NCBI GenBank assembly: GCA_023159155.1
Contig: JAJNNX010000031.1
Location: 372,001 to 436,000 of the forward strand
Source of the DNA: Ustulina deusta
Lineage: Eukaryota > Ascomycota > Sordariomycetes > Xylariales > Xylariaceae
Direction: 5' to 3'
Length of the DNA stretch: 64,000 bases
The notes beneath the pieces are model-generated. The model did no database searches. It was not told the origin of the DNA and saw only the letters and a list, made by a program, of their open reading frames with translations. Position 1 is the first letter of the stretch. Each line of letters begins with the position of its first letter. Below, piece after piece: positions 36,454-47,822 of the stretch. The position numbers and the translations under genes were made by a program.

Positions 36454-37940
36454 TTACGACCGTAATAGGCCTATCTTCTCTTCCTTACGGCGCTGTTCCT
36501 CCTCGAGTATCTCCCTCTCTTTCTGGGCAGACTCGCCAGCCGCCTTGACACCCTTCTTCCGCTGCCGCTCCTCGTAGAGATCCCGGCTCTTCAAGATGCG
36601 CTGTACTATGGACCCAGCATTGACGTCCTGGAACCTGTGAACCGATATTTCCCGGAAGATACCCATCTCCTTGGGTGCCGTGTAAGGGTCGTACGATAGT
36701 GGTATGAAGGTAGTTGGACCATGGTAGATAGCATCGGGTGTGCCCCAGGGTAATGTCGTGAGATACGACTTTGTAGGGGTGAACGGGGCTCCGAAGATGA
36801 CGGCGTTGACATACTATGCAAACATTTTAGTACCGCCAGCCTTGTATCGTGCAGGCTGAACGTAGGGTCGTAATACTTACCCGACATTGAAGGACGCAGA
36901 GTCCGCGCTCGTAGATATTCATGATGGGGTAATTGATTCCCTTCCAATAATTGATGACTCGATCGTCATGCACACCAGCCACCACGAACACAGGCCCGTA
37001 GTCGGCGCCCTTCCCCAAACGCTCATCAACGGCCTGTTTGTCGTACCACCCCTCTGCTCTCGCTAACTCTTCCTCCGCCAGAACAACCTGACGCAAGAAT
37101 TCGATATGACCGCTGGAGAAGAGATCGAATCCTCCGTCAACGTACACAACCCTCTGACCCAGCTTAGGTCCCTTTCCTTTGAGAAGTTGGCGGAAGGTGC
37201 CCGTCTCCTCTTTCGTATCCTCGGCCTTCGCAGCATCAGAAGCCGTCCAGAAAAAGACATCGACACCCGGATTTATCCCGCTCTCGTCAGTAGCATATTG
37301 GCGAATACGCGCCATCATAGCTTCTCCCTCTGCCTTCCTCTCCCCCTCGATACCGGGGCCCTCCTGTCCCGCAAGCACCCTCTCCAACGACGTGATGAAA
37401 TGTGTCTTGGTGCACAGCAGCATGCGACCGACGAGGTCTGTTGTGGAAATGCTCGGCGTCCGCTTGACGACCTTGAAGCGGCCGGCCTGCTTCACAAAGC
37501 GGTAGCAATCCTCGCCGTTGCTGTCCGACGTGATATCGTCGCCGTGGACGACGTACCTACAGTGATATCGGCCAATGAAGGGAAGTTCCGTCACGTATGG
37601 CGCGTCCGGTACGGATTTCGTGACCCAGCGGCAGGCATCGACTGCAGCGAGACTTGTGGCGGCATTAGTCTGTTAATCGTTTCAAATGGGCGAGTTTGTG
37701 AGTGCATGGATATGTGAGATGGAGCGACGTGTCACGCCGTTTCTCGTACCGTTCGTCGAGGTCCATGACTGTGGGACCTTTGTTACTCAAGATGTCCTCG
37801 TCCGAGTGCACGCCGACATATAGCTCGCTGCCGAGTTGCCGCGCCTGCAACATGGCGCCGGCATGGCCGTGGTGGAAGAAATCCCAACACCCATCCAGCC
37901 AGATGCGCTCGTCGTAGAGCTCCGGCTCGTCTCCGCTCAT
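36454..37940 (-). CDS. ECT1: Ethanolamine-phosphate cytidylyltransferase (PCYT2/Ect1)
   Basis: Makes CDP-ethanolamine from CTP and phosphoethanolamine, the rate-setting step of the Kennedy route to phosphatidylethanolamine. Three exons, 37940-37750, 37652-36881 and 36813-36454, join in phase to 440 aa. The first cytidylyltransferase domain has the CTP-binding HxGH at residues 23-26 (DFFHHGHAGAM), ELYVGVHSDEDI, DERLAAVDACRW and YVVHGDDITSDSNGEDC. The second domain (RVVYVDGGFDLFSSGHIEFL) has its first His replaced by Ser, the usual degenerate state in this family. The linker has RTPSISTTDLVGRML. The C-terminus is a charged helix (EERQRKKGVKAAGES, EEEQRRKEEK). The gene is divergent from the PhyH gene. 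Confidence 0.95.
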
Positions 37941-38653
37941 ACTTGCAGCTGCTAATTCGAATTGTTCGACGGGGAGAAGAACACGGACAGAGCCCCCAAA
38001 GTCAAGAAAGTGCTGGGAGGTGATCCAGTATTGAATGAGACACAGAGTATAACCAGGCGAAAGGCAGGATACCTTACCCCCGTTCGGAAATTATCTATAC
38101 TAACCGAGATATTTGGTAGCTGGATCGGTGTTAGCTCTGCTGTCGTCCGTTGAAGTCTTTAGGGATCTTAGGTAGGGGAGGTTGCCGGAGTTGCCCCTCC
38201 CGGTGCCCCTCCATGCCCCTCTCGCACTCAATTACTGGACAGTTACCTACATGCATTGGCACGTGGGTTAACCGTTCGTTACCTTTTATGTACCTCCTAC
38301 CAAAAAGTGGCTTCGACGGCCAAAAAGGTGTTGTATTGTAAATGGAGGGTCTGTAGCCGTACAACTGCCAGCTAAATACAGTGGGAATCTGACTGTACCT
38401 TCCCTAACCTTTACGTTCCCAGTACCTACCTCCTATCTAGCTATGTCGGCAAACCCCGCCATCGATTCATTGATGCCCATCACCTGCATTGAATATTTAT
38501 TTATATCTAAGTCTTCAGATAGAACGCACCTAACCTAGGTACATTCAGAGGTGCCCAGTATTCAGCATTGAAACCCTATATAAGACTTCTACTTACCTAA
38601 AATACCCCTCTCCACGCCTTAATCATATCTCATTCTCCCACCCGTGAAATCCC
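37941..38653. promoter_or_regulatory. Shared divergent promoter region of PCYT2 and the PhyH gene
   Basis: A 713-bp gap between two divergent starts. It contains several TACCTA/TAGGTA motifs (near 38170, 38290, 38420 and 38535) and, on the PhyH side, a TATA box. No open frame is supported. Confidence 0.5.
38577..38584 (+). promoter_or_regulatory. TATA box of the PhyH gene
   Basis: TATATAAG at 70-77 bp before the ATG at 38654, in the position expected for a regulated fungal promoter. Supported by sequence and spacing only. Confidence 0.55.
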
Positions 38654-39652
38654 ATGTCCTCCGAACGGGCACTAACAGGCAGGCTCACGCCCTCACAACT
38701 CGAAGCCTTCGAGCGTGACGGCTACCTCGTGATCCCCAACGCCCTCCCTCCAACAGCCGTAGAAGCGCTCCTGGCCGAGACGCACACGCTGCTGGAAGAC
38801 TTCTCCCTCTCAGACCACCCCATGACAAAGTTCAGCACGGGCGAGAAGTCGGCGCACGTAGGCGACGACTACTTCCTGACCTCGGGCGACAAGATCCGCT
38901 TCTTCTTCGAGGAGGACGCCTTCTCGGCTTCGGGCGAGCTGCTGAAGCCCAAGGCGCGCGCGATCAACAAGATCGGGCACTACCTGCACGCGCTGTCGCC
39001 GCCCTTCGCCGCCCTGCTGGACCCGGCGCTGAACCCGGACCTGCAGGGCGCCGGGACGAGCACGGGCAGCGTGGCGGCGGGGCACCTGGAGTCGCATCCG
39101 GCGGCCGTGGCGCGCGCCCTCGGCTTCAGGGACCCGCGCTGTCTGCAGTCCATGGTGATCTGCAAGCAGCCCGAGATCGGCGGGGCCGTGCCTCCGCACC
39201 AGGACAGCACGTTCCTGTACACGGACCCGCCGAGCGCCGTGGGCTTCTGGTACGCGCTGGAGGACGCGACCGCCGAGAACGGGTGCCTCAGCTTCCTGCC
39301 GGGCAGCCACCGGTGGGCGCCCGTGCGCCAGCGCTTCGTGCGTGCCGCGGACGGGAACCCGGGGACCGAGTTTATGGATAATGCCGGCCCGCAGTTCCCC
39401 GCCGGCGAGGAGTATGGGGACGAAAAGAAGGAGGAGGGGGCCGAGGACGGAGAGTACGTTTTGGGTGAGGTCAAGGCCGGGTCGCTTGTCCTCATACACG
39501 GAAACCTGCTACATAAGAGCGAGAAGAATACGAGTCAGAAGGGTCGTATCATATATACATTCCATGTCATCGAGGGAGAAGGCACCACGTACGATGAGCG
39601 GAATTGGCTACAACCGCCCGCCGAGGGATTCACGAAGCTTATTAGGGCCTGA
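38654..39652 (+). CDS. Phytanoyl-CoA dioxygenase (PhyH) family protein
   Basis: Non-haem Fe(II)/2-oxoglutarate oxygenase. A single exon of 332 aa, intact from the ATG at 38654. The iron-binding triad is visible: His182 and Asp184 in PPHQDSTF and the distal His287 in LLHKSEKN. Arg298 (KGR) probably holds 2-oxoglutarate. Flanking family features are FERDGYLVIPNAL at the N-terminus, GFWYALEDATAENGCLSFLPGSH in the core and ERNWLQPP near the end. There is no clear PTS1 (it ends FTKLIRA), so peroxisomal location is not indicated. True phytanoyl-CoA activity is not proven; fungal relatives include uncharacterised oxygenases. An acidic loop (EKKEEGAEDGE) is inserted at about 257-267. Third codon positions are very GC-rich. 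Confidence 0.88.
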   Translation: MSSERALTGRLTPSQLEAFERDGYLVIPNALPPTAVEALLAETHTLLEDFSLSDHPMTKFSTGEKSAHVGDDYFLTSGDKIRFFFEEDAFSASGELLKPKARAINKIGHYLHALSPPFAALLDPALNPDLQGAGTSTGSVAAGHLESHPAAVARALGFRDPRCLQSMVICKQPEIGGAVPPHQDSTFLYTDPPSAVGFWYALEDATAENGCLSFLPGSHRWAPVRQRFVRAADGNPGTEFMDNAGPQFPAGEEYGDEKKEEGAEDGEYVLGEVKAGSLVLIHGNLLHKSEKNTSQKGRIIYTFHVIEGEGTTYDERNWLQPPAEGFTKLIRA

Positions 39653-40649
39653 GGTTGTCCCTATAAGGGCGAGCAAAAAAACCAAAAAGGCTGAAACGGA
39701 GTATGGTGACTTGTTGTATTAGTATCGATGTACCTGGTATACAAGGGAGATGGGAGAAGCATGGTCGTAGGGGCATAGCGATGGATAGATACCTAGGATC
39801 ATTCAAGTTAAATAATCAGAGAAACTCAAATTATTCGATCAAGTATAGGCGTATTTTAATCCATTTGTTCATTACGTTTTATTCAACCCGTCCTACGTCG
39901 CAGAGCATGCCAACCCTAGACATATTAATTGAAGGCTTGATTATTTTTGGTCACATGAAACCGGGATTATTTAGCGCTGTTAACGCGGATGGCATAAAAA
40001 GATAGGTCTCCGATAAGACCGGACATATGAATCAATAATCATAACACAGACGAAGAGAAGGTCAGTCAGAAGGCACGTGAAGGTAATTAGGCATTGATTT
40101 TTTTCCCCCTCTCCCTTGCTATAAATTTGTCCGGGGACTATCTGCCCGGCTAATTTTGATTATGACCGAAGCATTGCGGAAAGCTAGCTGCCCACCCTCT
40201 TTCATGGCAGGCCGTTAGAGCGTTGCGATGGGGAAGATATTATCGTCCAAAAGAAGAGGAGGGGAGTGTTTTTTTTTCACCCTCGTCTTCGTGGCGGTGG
40301 ACCTGATTTGGCTGTTCGTGTCTCTCTTTGCTTGTGTGCGAGGTTGCATTACATCCTGAGATGACTGGAAATCCAGCGATATTATGCACGTGGTCGTAGA
40401 AATTTTATAAATACACGCAAATGAGCAAAGCGATAGTCATTTGCAGAAGTTCCTTGCCTGTAGGTATCGTGGCCGAAAGAAATGACACAGTCAACAAGTG
40501 GAGGCATGCTCTCCATCCGTGGAGGTTCCCTCTGTCGACACTGTGAATTTGTTGTACCCCTGGTGAAGCAAAGGGTGCTAGAGTCAGTCGGACGTATGAG
40601 CGACCGGCTTTCTACTCTTCTGTAAAAAGCAGTCCCAAATTTTGTGCCG
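39653..40649. other. Intergenic between convergent PhyH and HRP1 genes, about 1.0 kb
   Basis: Both genes end towards this stretch. No gene is seen. The part from 39800 to 40110 is AT-rich. The region from 40270 to 40649 is likely HRP1 3' UTR. Confidence 0.5.
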
Positions 40650-43644
40650 TTAGCGACCATAAGGGTGAAAACCACGATTGCTTCCTCGGCCGCCCCCCCG
40701 ATAGTTGGCGCCGGGTTTGCCGGCATTCTTGGGTCCGGTCGGAGCGTTGGCTGGAGGGGCGTGGTTGGGGTCTGTGGGGGATTGGGTTTGCTGAGGACCA
40801 CCTCGGTTTCGATAGAATCCACCGCGTCCACCCTGGTTGTAGTTGGGTTGAGGGACATCGTCATACATGCCCTCCCAAGATGTCGGATCACCACCACCAT
40901 TGCCACCATTGCCACCACCCATATTCCCATATGCTTGGTTATACGCGCCTCGGCCACCACGTCTCCCTCCACCGCCGCGCTGGTTAAAGCCTTGTTGCTG
41001 GTTATAATCATTGTAGCTCTGCTGATCGTCGCTGCCTTGGCTCTGCGCTTGGCTTGAACCACCATTGCCCATCATCTGATTTTGCATCTGTTGCATCATG
41101 GCTTGGTTCATTGCCGCCATATTATTTTGGGCGGTCGCACCTCCGCTTTGAGCCATCTGCTGCTGCATCTGTTGCATCTGCTGCATCTGAAGCATTTGCA
41201 TCATGGCAGGGTTCATACCCATCCCTCGGTTCATAGCTGCCTGTTGTTGCATCATGGTCATATACTGCTGCATTCTCTGCATATACTGAGCCATGAACTG
41301 TGGTGTCATGCCTCCTTGATTCATCTGGTTTCCCATCTGAGTCTGGTTGCTGCCCTGATCGTCCATACCGCCTTTCTTGAACTTTCCACGTCTTGAAGCT
41401 TCTTCTTCTTCCCGCATGTTACCTCGAGGTTGTGCTTTCTTCACCTCAATGGCTTTGCCGTGGATTTCTAGGTGTGTGCTTAGACATGCTTCAACGCCGA
41501 CTTCGTTTTCGAAAGTGACAAATCCAAAGCCGCGAGGCCGTCCAGTATCTTTGTCCATCATAAGGGTTGCATCGACAACACGTCCGAACTGGGCGAAATA
41601 ATCCTTAAACTCATTCTCCGTCGTGTCTTGGCTTACCCCTCCAACAAATATTTTGGACGTCTTCTCTTGCTCATCCCGGGGAATGGCCCGCTTGGGATCG
41701 ATCTATGAATCTGTTAACGACTGTATTCGTGGTTTCAGAGGACCTGGCACCATCACGTACTAGCTTCCCGTCGAGGAAGTGTTCTTTCACCATGACAATA
41801 TTCACAGTTTTCGGGTCTTTGAACGTAAGAAAGCCGAACCCTCGAGAGCGTCCCGTCGCACCGTCTCTCATAACAGTGCACTCGGTGACTTCGCCAAACT
41901 GTGAAAAATAATCGCGAAGTGATTCTATATGGTTACAGATATTAGCCAGGTACTTGGGCGTTGAAAGGTGAAGCGTGTTGGTAATTCCTTACGATCGGTA
42001 GTTTCCCAGTTCAAGCCTCCAATGAACATCTTTCTGTTAAAAACCCCTGTTAGTCTAATATACGCTACAAACTCATGCAAGCATATACATGCAGTCCAGT
42101 GCGGAAAAGAGGCTGCAGTTGGTAGTTTGAGTTGGCATGAGTTCACTTGAGCAAACATGCCAAGCTCATGGGAATCAGGCCAAATACAACTCCACATCTC
42201 CAACGGGACCTTGTATAATGGCTATCTACGCCTTCGGCCGCGAGACGCTAATATTTTTATTCGCATATGCTCGATGTCGTTACGAGTTGGAGTGGTCCTT
42301 TGCCAAGACCAACGTGGATAGGAGAAATATGAAACCACAATCTTAGTTCCAAGCACAAGCCTTTCTTCTCTCAGATTGATTGTTGTTGCTAGAAATGACG
42401 AATCTTGGTGACAGTGTGGAAGATATAGGTGCCAATTTGTGCAGTTCATTTGTGAGAGCATGCGAGCCAATAGGCAGATTCCGGTGGCTGGCCACAGTAA
42501 TACTGCTCAAGTGGACATGGGGAACAGCGAAGGATGACCGAAACGATTGTCGATATTTGCTCTCGTCTTTGCTATCGTCAAGCTAGGTCATCTAACTCGA
42601 GCGCTATTCGCTGCCATTCTTCTTGTTACAGCTTCAGAGAGGTGTTTCTTGTCGAGCTCTATGAGCCTATCCTGACGAATGGCTATAAAAAGCAGTAGAG
42701 TGCTCTCGCACAGCTATGGTCGAATTATATCGTTTGGTCCTTTTAGGCAGCAGTGTGATCATTCCGTCCTATCCCCTCTTGTTTTGTCTTTTGAGCTGCA
42801 CCTTAAGCCAGGACAATGATGTTATCCCTTGGCTACCATTCGATATCGCCTGAACTGGTAGCACTCTAATACTTCGATCTCCTCTTCGTGGCGCTAGCTG
42901 GGTACTGTGCAGAATGCCCTTCATGCCCAACACAACCTCCGGCGTGATCCAGAGTACCGAACCATCCCTTCCTCGGTCAAGCACAGACTCACTCGCCTAG
43001 AAGTCACTTGCCTAGAAGTTACTTGCCTAGCCCCCCCAGCTACCAACTGGGTCTGATCGGGTGCTGGCGCACCCTACCCATTTGACCGCTCCGATGAAGA
43101 TCAAACACAGTATACAGAAATCAATATGAATGAAAGAACTTACCCATCTTCCTTTGCACTAGGTCCTCGCGTAGTATGGAATGCCGGACCGGGAGACTCT
43201 TCTTGTTTTGTCGGCGCTGCCATGGAACTGGTAGTTGGGCCGTTGCCGAGGTCGAAATCCACGTCATCATCATCGTCATAAGCATCCTCGTGGTAATCAT
43301 CCCCATAGCCATTCTCCACGGCACTGCGAGTCGTCTCATCAAATACATGCTCAGCATGGGGCTCTGGTACTTTTTCCGTCACGGGAGGAGGTACGGAAGC
43401 TGCAACAGGAGTTGGCGCTGGGGCCGGAGCCGGAGCGGATGCAGGCGCAGGTGCAGGTGCGGAGGGAGCCGAGCCATCGTTATCGTCGTAGCTGGGAGGA
43501 TGTCAGCCAATATGCCCAGGCACACAACTCTTTACCCAGGGGGGCGCGAAGGACGTGGTGCACGGTCTGGGGAATTTGTCGCCGTGATTGAAGTACTAAC
43601 AGGTCTGCAAAAAGGTCGTCCTCGAAGTTCTCGGGATCCGCCAT
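40650..43644 (-). CDS. HRP1: Hrp1/Nab4-type hnRNP, cleavage factor IB RNA-binding protein
   Basis: Binds UA-rich pre-mRNA elements and guides 3'-end cleavage, polyadenylation and export. Five exons, 43644-43601, 43491-43144, 42033-41993, 41924-41761 and 41702-40650, join in phase to 549 aa. An acidic and Ala/Pro-rich head ([18 protein letters not shown]) precedes RRM1 from about residue 132 ([16 protein letters not shown]1 RGFGFLTF) and RRM2 from about residue 216 ([16 protein letters not shown]1 RGFGFVTF). A Met/Gln-rich low-complexity tract ([15 protein letters not shown]) and an Arg/Gly/Asn tail ([12 protein letters not shown]) follow, ending GFHPYGR. The tail fits methylation and condensate behaviour. 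The second intron (42034-43143) is 1,110 nt, more than ten times the local norm. The gene is divergent from the Rab-GAP gene. Confidence 0.95.
42991..43030 (+). repeat. 15-bp tandem repeat inside the long HRP1 intron
   Basis: Two full copies and a partial copy of a unit close to ACTTGCCTAGAAGTT. The copies differ at one or two bases. It lies about 115-150 nt downstream of the 5' splice site on the transcribed (minus) strand. Confidence 0.8.
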
Positions 43645-44599
43645 GATCAAAGTTAGTTGTTCGCTTAAGTGTTTAGGTAAGAGAGTCGAGATGCGGTTTG
43701 AATTGGTAGACCAATCTAGTTCATGTAGCCTGAACAAGAAGCTACTCAAACCATGCGTTCGCGAGATGAAATGCGACAACGCAAGCGGTTCAGGAGCCGG
43801 AGGGTGCGCTGAAATGGATATCCGTGGCAATAGAAATGATGGGGGTTGGGTTGGTGCGAGACAAAAAGTGTAGCTTTCTGGGAGAAGGCGATGCTGAGTG
43901 CTGAGGCAATCAGTGCACGGAGCTGGGAGGCAGACGAGAGAGAAACTTTGAGCCAATAGGTTGAAGCCTGCGCGCGTGAAAGCTACGATTCAGATAACGA
44001 TAACACACGACCCACCCGAGTGGGGATCGTATGTGGGTCGCCCCTTCCTACCAAGTGTATGTAAGTACCTATCTAGTGTACCAAACTTTGCACAGCCACA
44101 CTGGCTGAGTGCCTGCCTCCATGTGGCAGTCGGGTTGAAATAGACTGATTGATCTGTTTTTTGCTGCGTTAAAGCCCTTGGAATCAATTTTTCAACTTCA
44201 AACTTCTAAAATAGGCCACATTTAAGGTACAACCGTAACAGCCAACATAAATGGTTGAAAATTAATCTCGCGGTGACATCGAGGTACCTCTTCATTAGGA
44301 GGTACAGTTAGATGTATAGTGTTCAAGGTAACTCCGATAGGGCGCCGATAGGGTTGCATTGTGGCCTACGTAGGCTTCTACAGCGACGGGCCAGGAACAA
44401 CTTAGTGTACCTAGTTCCAGGGAGGGGCAAGTCAGTTTCACAGGGACCGATCTTTTACCTAAGGTAGGTACACTACACACTAGGTCCAGCCAGACATCTG
44501 TCTGTCGGCTCACCAACTTGCCAACCACTGCAACCGAGCAACTGTGATAGTGGCCCAAACCAGAATGCCATCATAACCTGACTCCTCCATTCTGCCACC
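43645..44599. promoter_or_regulatory. Shared divergent promoter region of HRP1 and the Rab-GAP gene
   Basis: A 955-bp gap between two divergent starts with no supported open frame. ACCT/AGGT motifs occur near 44060-44070 and 44450-44475. The HRP1 side (43650-43900) is rich in A and G on the plus strand, that is, pyrimidine-rich in the HRP1 sense. Confidence 0.4.
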
Positions 44600-46875
44600 A
44601 TGTTCTCGTCTTCGGGCGGTGGTAAGAAGCCCCCACAACAGCAGGTATGCATGCCGCCCTCCATTCCCGCCAGAGAGGCTCTCGAGACGAACAGCAACTG
44701 ACTATGACGTACTTGGTCCAGGAGATGGTCCAGGTCGGTAAGTCCAATTGCCTCCAATCACCAGAAGAGGTCGGTGGGCCATGGCTCTGCGCATTTGCGA
44801 CCTATGTCCCGTTCTCATTCTCATTCTCTGCTACTGCCGCTTGTGGATTGCAAGCCCCTGGAAGGCGACCTGCTAATTGGAACTCTTGCCGGTGTGGATA
44901 GACAGGTCCGAGTAAGTCGATCTCGATTCTATTTCCGCCGTCTCTTGCTTCTTATACTCTGCACTGTCCGGACCGTCGAGCTAACCTCGCCGTCCGTAGG
45001 TCTTCTTCGCCATTCTGGCGTTCCCAACGAGAAGGGACGCCGAAGCGAACGGGTCGAGATCCGAACCTCGTCGTGGGTGCAGCATACTCACATGCTGATA
45101 TGCTCAAGTTCGATAACCTGTATGTTACGATACGCCTGACGGCCGCTCCATCCCATTCGTTAACAGTCGACCTCTTATACGTAGATCCAGAAACGTGTCC
45201 GGCTCATCACGACCAAAGACGCCTCCTTCTTCCTCCTCCCAGAAAGCCAGAACCAGCGATGTTGGCTATACGTCGCGCAAATCCAATTCTTCTATTTCCT
45301 CCCCCCCATTAAAGTCTTATTTTAGTTTCTTGTCGACGACGAACTCGGATTGGAATGTTGAGGATCCTGAAGGTGAGGATGAGTATGCCTATGAGGATGA
45401 CGATGGGGACGACTTTGGACTTCCTAGTTTATCGAATATGAAGCGGCGATCTCGTCGTATGGCAGCAGCCACACGAAGTGACGGTCTCGCTTCCCAAAGC
45501 CAACCGGCCTTGGATGGCTCACTCGGATTCCCAAACAGACGGTATTCGAACAGTGCCGACATCGCAATCGAAAGACCCACGCTCGTATACCCTATGCCAA
45601 AAAAGACTGAAGGAAAAATACTTAGGCCACAGTACAAGGATATTCTGAAAGGTTTTGCTTCCCCCCAATGTGAAGCAGATAAGTTGTTAATATCATCACA
45701 GATCCTGCCAATGCCTTGCATCTCATAGACCACCCGCCCACTCCAGCTAATGCTACTCCAAGAGAGATCGATGCTATCAACTCTCGCGTTACGAAAATCA
45801 ATAAATTCAAGAAGATTCTCCAAACAACAACCATTCCTTTAACAGAGCTTAGAGCGCTGGCATGGGGTGGGGTGCCTGAAGAAGTTCGCGCAATGACATG
45901 GCAGTTATTGCTTAGTTATCTACCGACGAGCAGTGAGAGACGGGTTGCGACTCTCGAGCGGAAGCGTAAAGAGTATCTGGACGGTGTCCGTCAAGCATTT
46001 GAACGAGGGGGGGCCGGCCAAAACCCGACTGGCCGTTCGAGAGGCCTTGATGAAGCAATTTGGCATCAGATCAGCATCGATGTGCCCAGGACGAACCCAC
46101 ATATTGAATTATACGGCTATGAAGCGACGCAACGATCACTAGAACGGATCCTATATCTATGGGCCATTCGTCACCCTGCAAGCGGCTATGTACAGGGCAT
46201 CAATGACCTAGTCACGCCATTTTGGCAGGTTTTTTTGGGGAGCTATATAACTGATTATAATATCGAGAGCGGCATGGACCCCGGCCAACTACCAAAGGCT
46301 GTGCTGGATGCTGTGGAGGCCGACTCGTACTGGTGCCTGACAAAATTACTTGACGGTATCCAGGACCATTATATTGTCGCACAGCCTGGGATACAGAGGC
46401 AAGTTGCAGCGCTTCGAGATCTGACCGCTAGAATCGATGAAGGACTTGCGAAGCATCTTGAGAGCGAAAATGTCGAGTTTATCCAGTTCAGCTTCCGGTG
46501 GATGAATTGCCTTCTTATGAGGGAAATCAGTGTCCGAAACACAATTCGTATGTGGGACACATATCTAGTAAGTAGAGGTCTCCCTTCGTTCTGGGTCATT
46601 CCTAACCAGTTGCATAGGCCGAGGAGCAAGGTTTTTCAGAATTTCACCTATATGTCTGCGCTGCGTTTCTTGTCAAATGGTCCTCTAAGTTAGTCAAGAT
46701 GGACTTTCAGGAGATCATGATGTTCTTGCAGGCCTTGCCCACCCGGGATTGGACGGAGAAAGATATCGAGCTTCTACTCAGCGAGGCTTTCATATGGCAG
46801 AGTTTGTTCAAGAATTCCGCCGCTCATCTCCGGAGCGGACCCAGTCGAGCTCCTGCGACCAATCTTCAATTGTAA
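44600..46875 (+). CDS. TBC-domain Rab GTPase-activating protein (Gyp1/TBC1D22 family)
   Basis: Stimulates GTP hydrolysis by Rab/Ypt proteins in Golgi traffic. Secure exons are 45000-45119, 45185-45651, 45702-46567 and 46618-46875, all in phase. The catalytic Arg finger lies in ISIDVPRTNP, the Gln finger in YVQGINDLVTPF; RALAWGGVPEEVRAMTW opens the domain and QFSFRWMNCLLMRE and IRMWDTYLAEEQGFSEFHLY complete it. The N-terminal third is disordered and Ser-rich (RPKTPPSSSSQ). The likely start, MFSSSGGGKK at 44600, is followed by at least one intron. The path from there to 45000 is unresolved. The exon at 45000 needs two carried bases. One consistent route uses a donor at 44622 and a 10-nt microexon at 44902-44911 (580 aa), but this is tentative. 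Confidence 0.85.
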
Positions 46876-47822
46876 GACGATATTGGGAGCAACGGCTCGC
46901 GTACCCACCCGATACCACGCATATTAGTGGCCAAAACGTCTCTACGAGCAAGTTTTTGCATATCTCAAAATAAACAGTCTCGGCTATATATTACGGAAAT
47001 GGGATGTATGTAATATCCCAGCAATGAGATAAACAGCACCGTCCTTCATGTCGGCAGTATTGTTTGTGCCGCTATATCATTATAAAGTGTCCCCTGGGCG
47101 CTTTAACCTCTCACGCACACACGAAGAAACCAGTACCTAGAAGCAAACAGCTTGCTTGTCATGTAGACATTGAATCGGAGTCGGCGTCGGCGAAATGGGT
47201 TGAACAGGCGCATTATTACCTGCACACCTAATTTTCAGGAGACTTTGGCTTTTGAACAAGTTGTTTCTTGGTTACCTAGCCACTTCAAGTCCTTACATAT
47301 GCATAGCAAGCAAGCAAGCGTAAGATATACACTGTTTGCAGACGACTGGTTTGCCAATAGAAACCAACGATAGCCACCAATATCATCCAGGTTACTACAC
47401 TATTATGATATGGTCTTTCTCCGTGCATCTTCATCCGGCTTGCTGGTGATGTATCTATCCGTGTCTTGTCCTCCGGGATTCTCATAGATAGGACAAGAAA
47501 TCACATGGCAAATACCCTCGTGTTATTTAAGGTTGTCGACGAAAGCTTACCATGTGGCCACCTAATTCCTGTCATTTCAACTAGCAGTATGCATCCCTAC
47601 TATAAACACTTCTGTCACGACTGCAATAAAAACGATTTAGCGATAACTATCTGTATGTAAGTAATACAAACTCATGCTTCTTATTACATTGATTAGATTT
47701 TAACTAGATATAGTTTCTTTTCTTGATCTTCATATTTACAGCCAGTCAGGACGACATATGTATTTATCATGTCCCGACATATATCATCACGTCATGTTTT
47801 GTTTTGGGCGGACATCTTCGCA
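46876..47822. other. Intergenic between convergent genes, about 0.95 kb
   Basis: Lies between the stops of the Rab-GAP gene and the GH31 gene. AT-rich, with only short frames. Nothing else is seen. Confidence 0.5.

Noticed and set aside
38810..39499. Long antisense open frames across the PhyH gene
   Set aside because: Shadows caused by very GC-rich third codon positions; they are Arg-rich and lack any family pattern.
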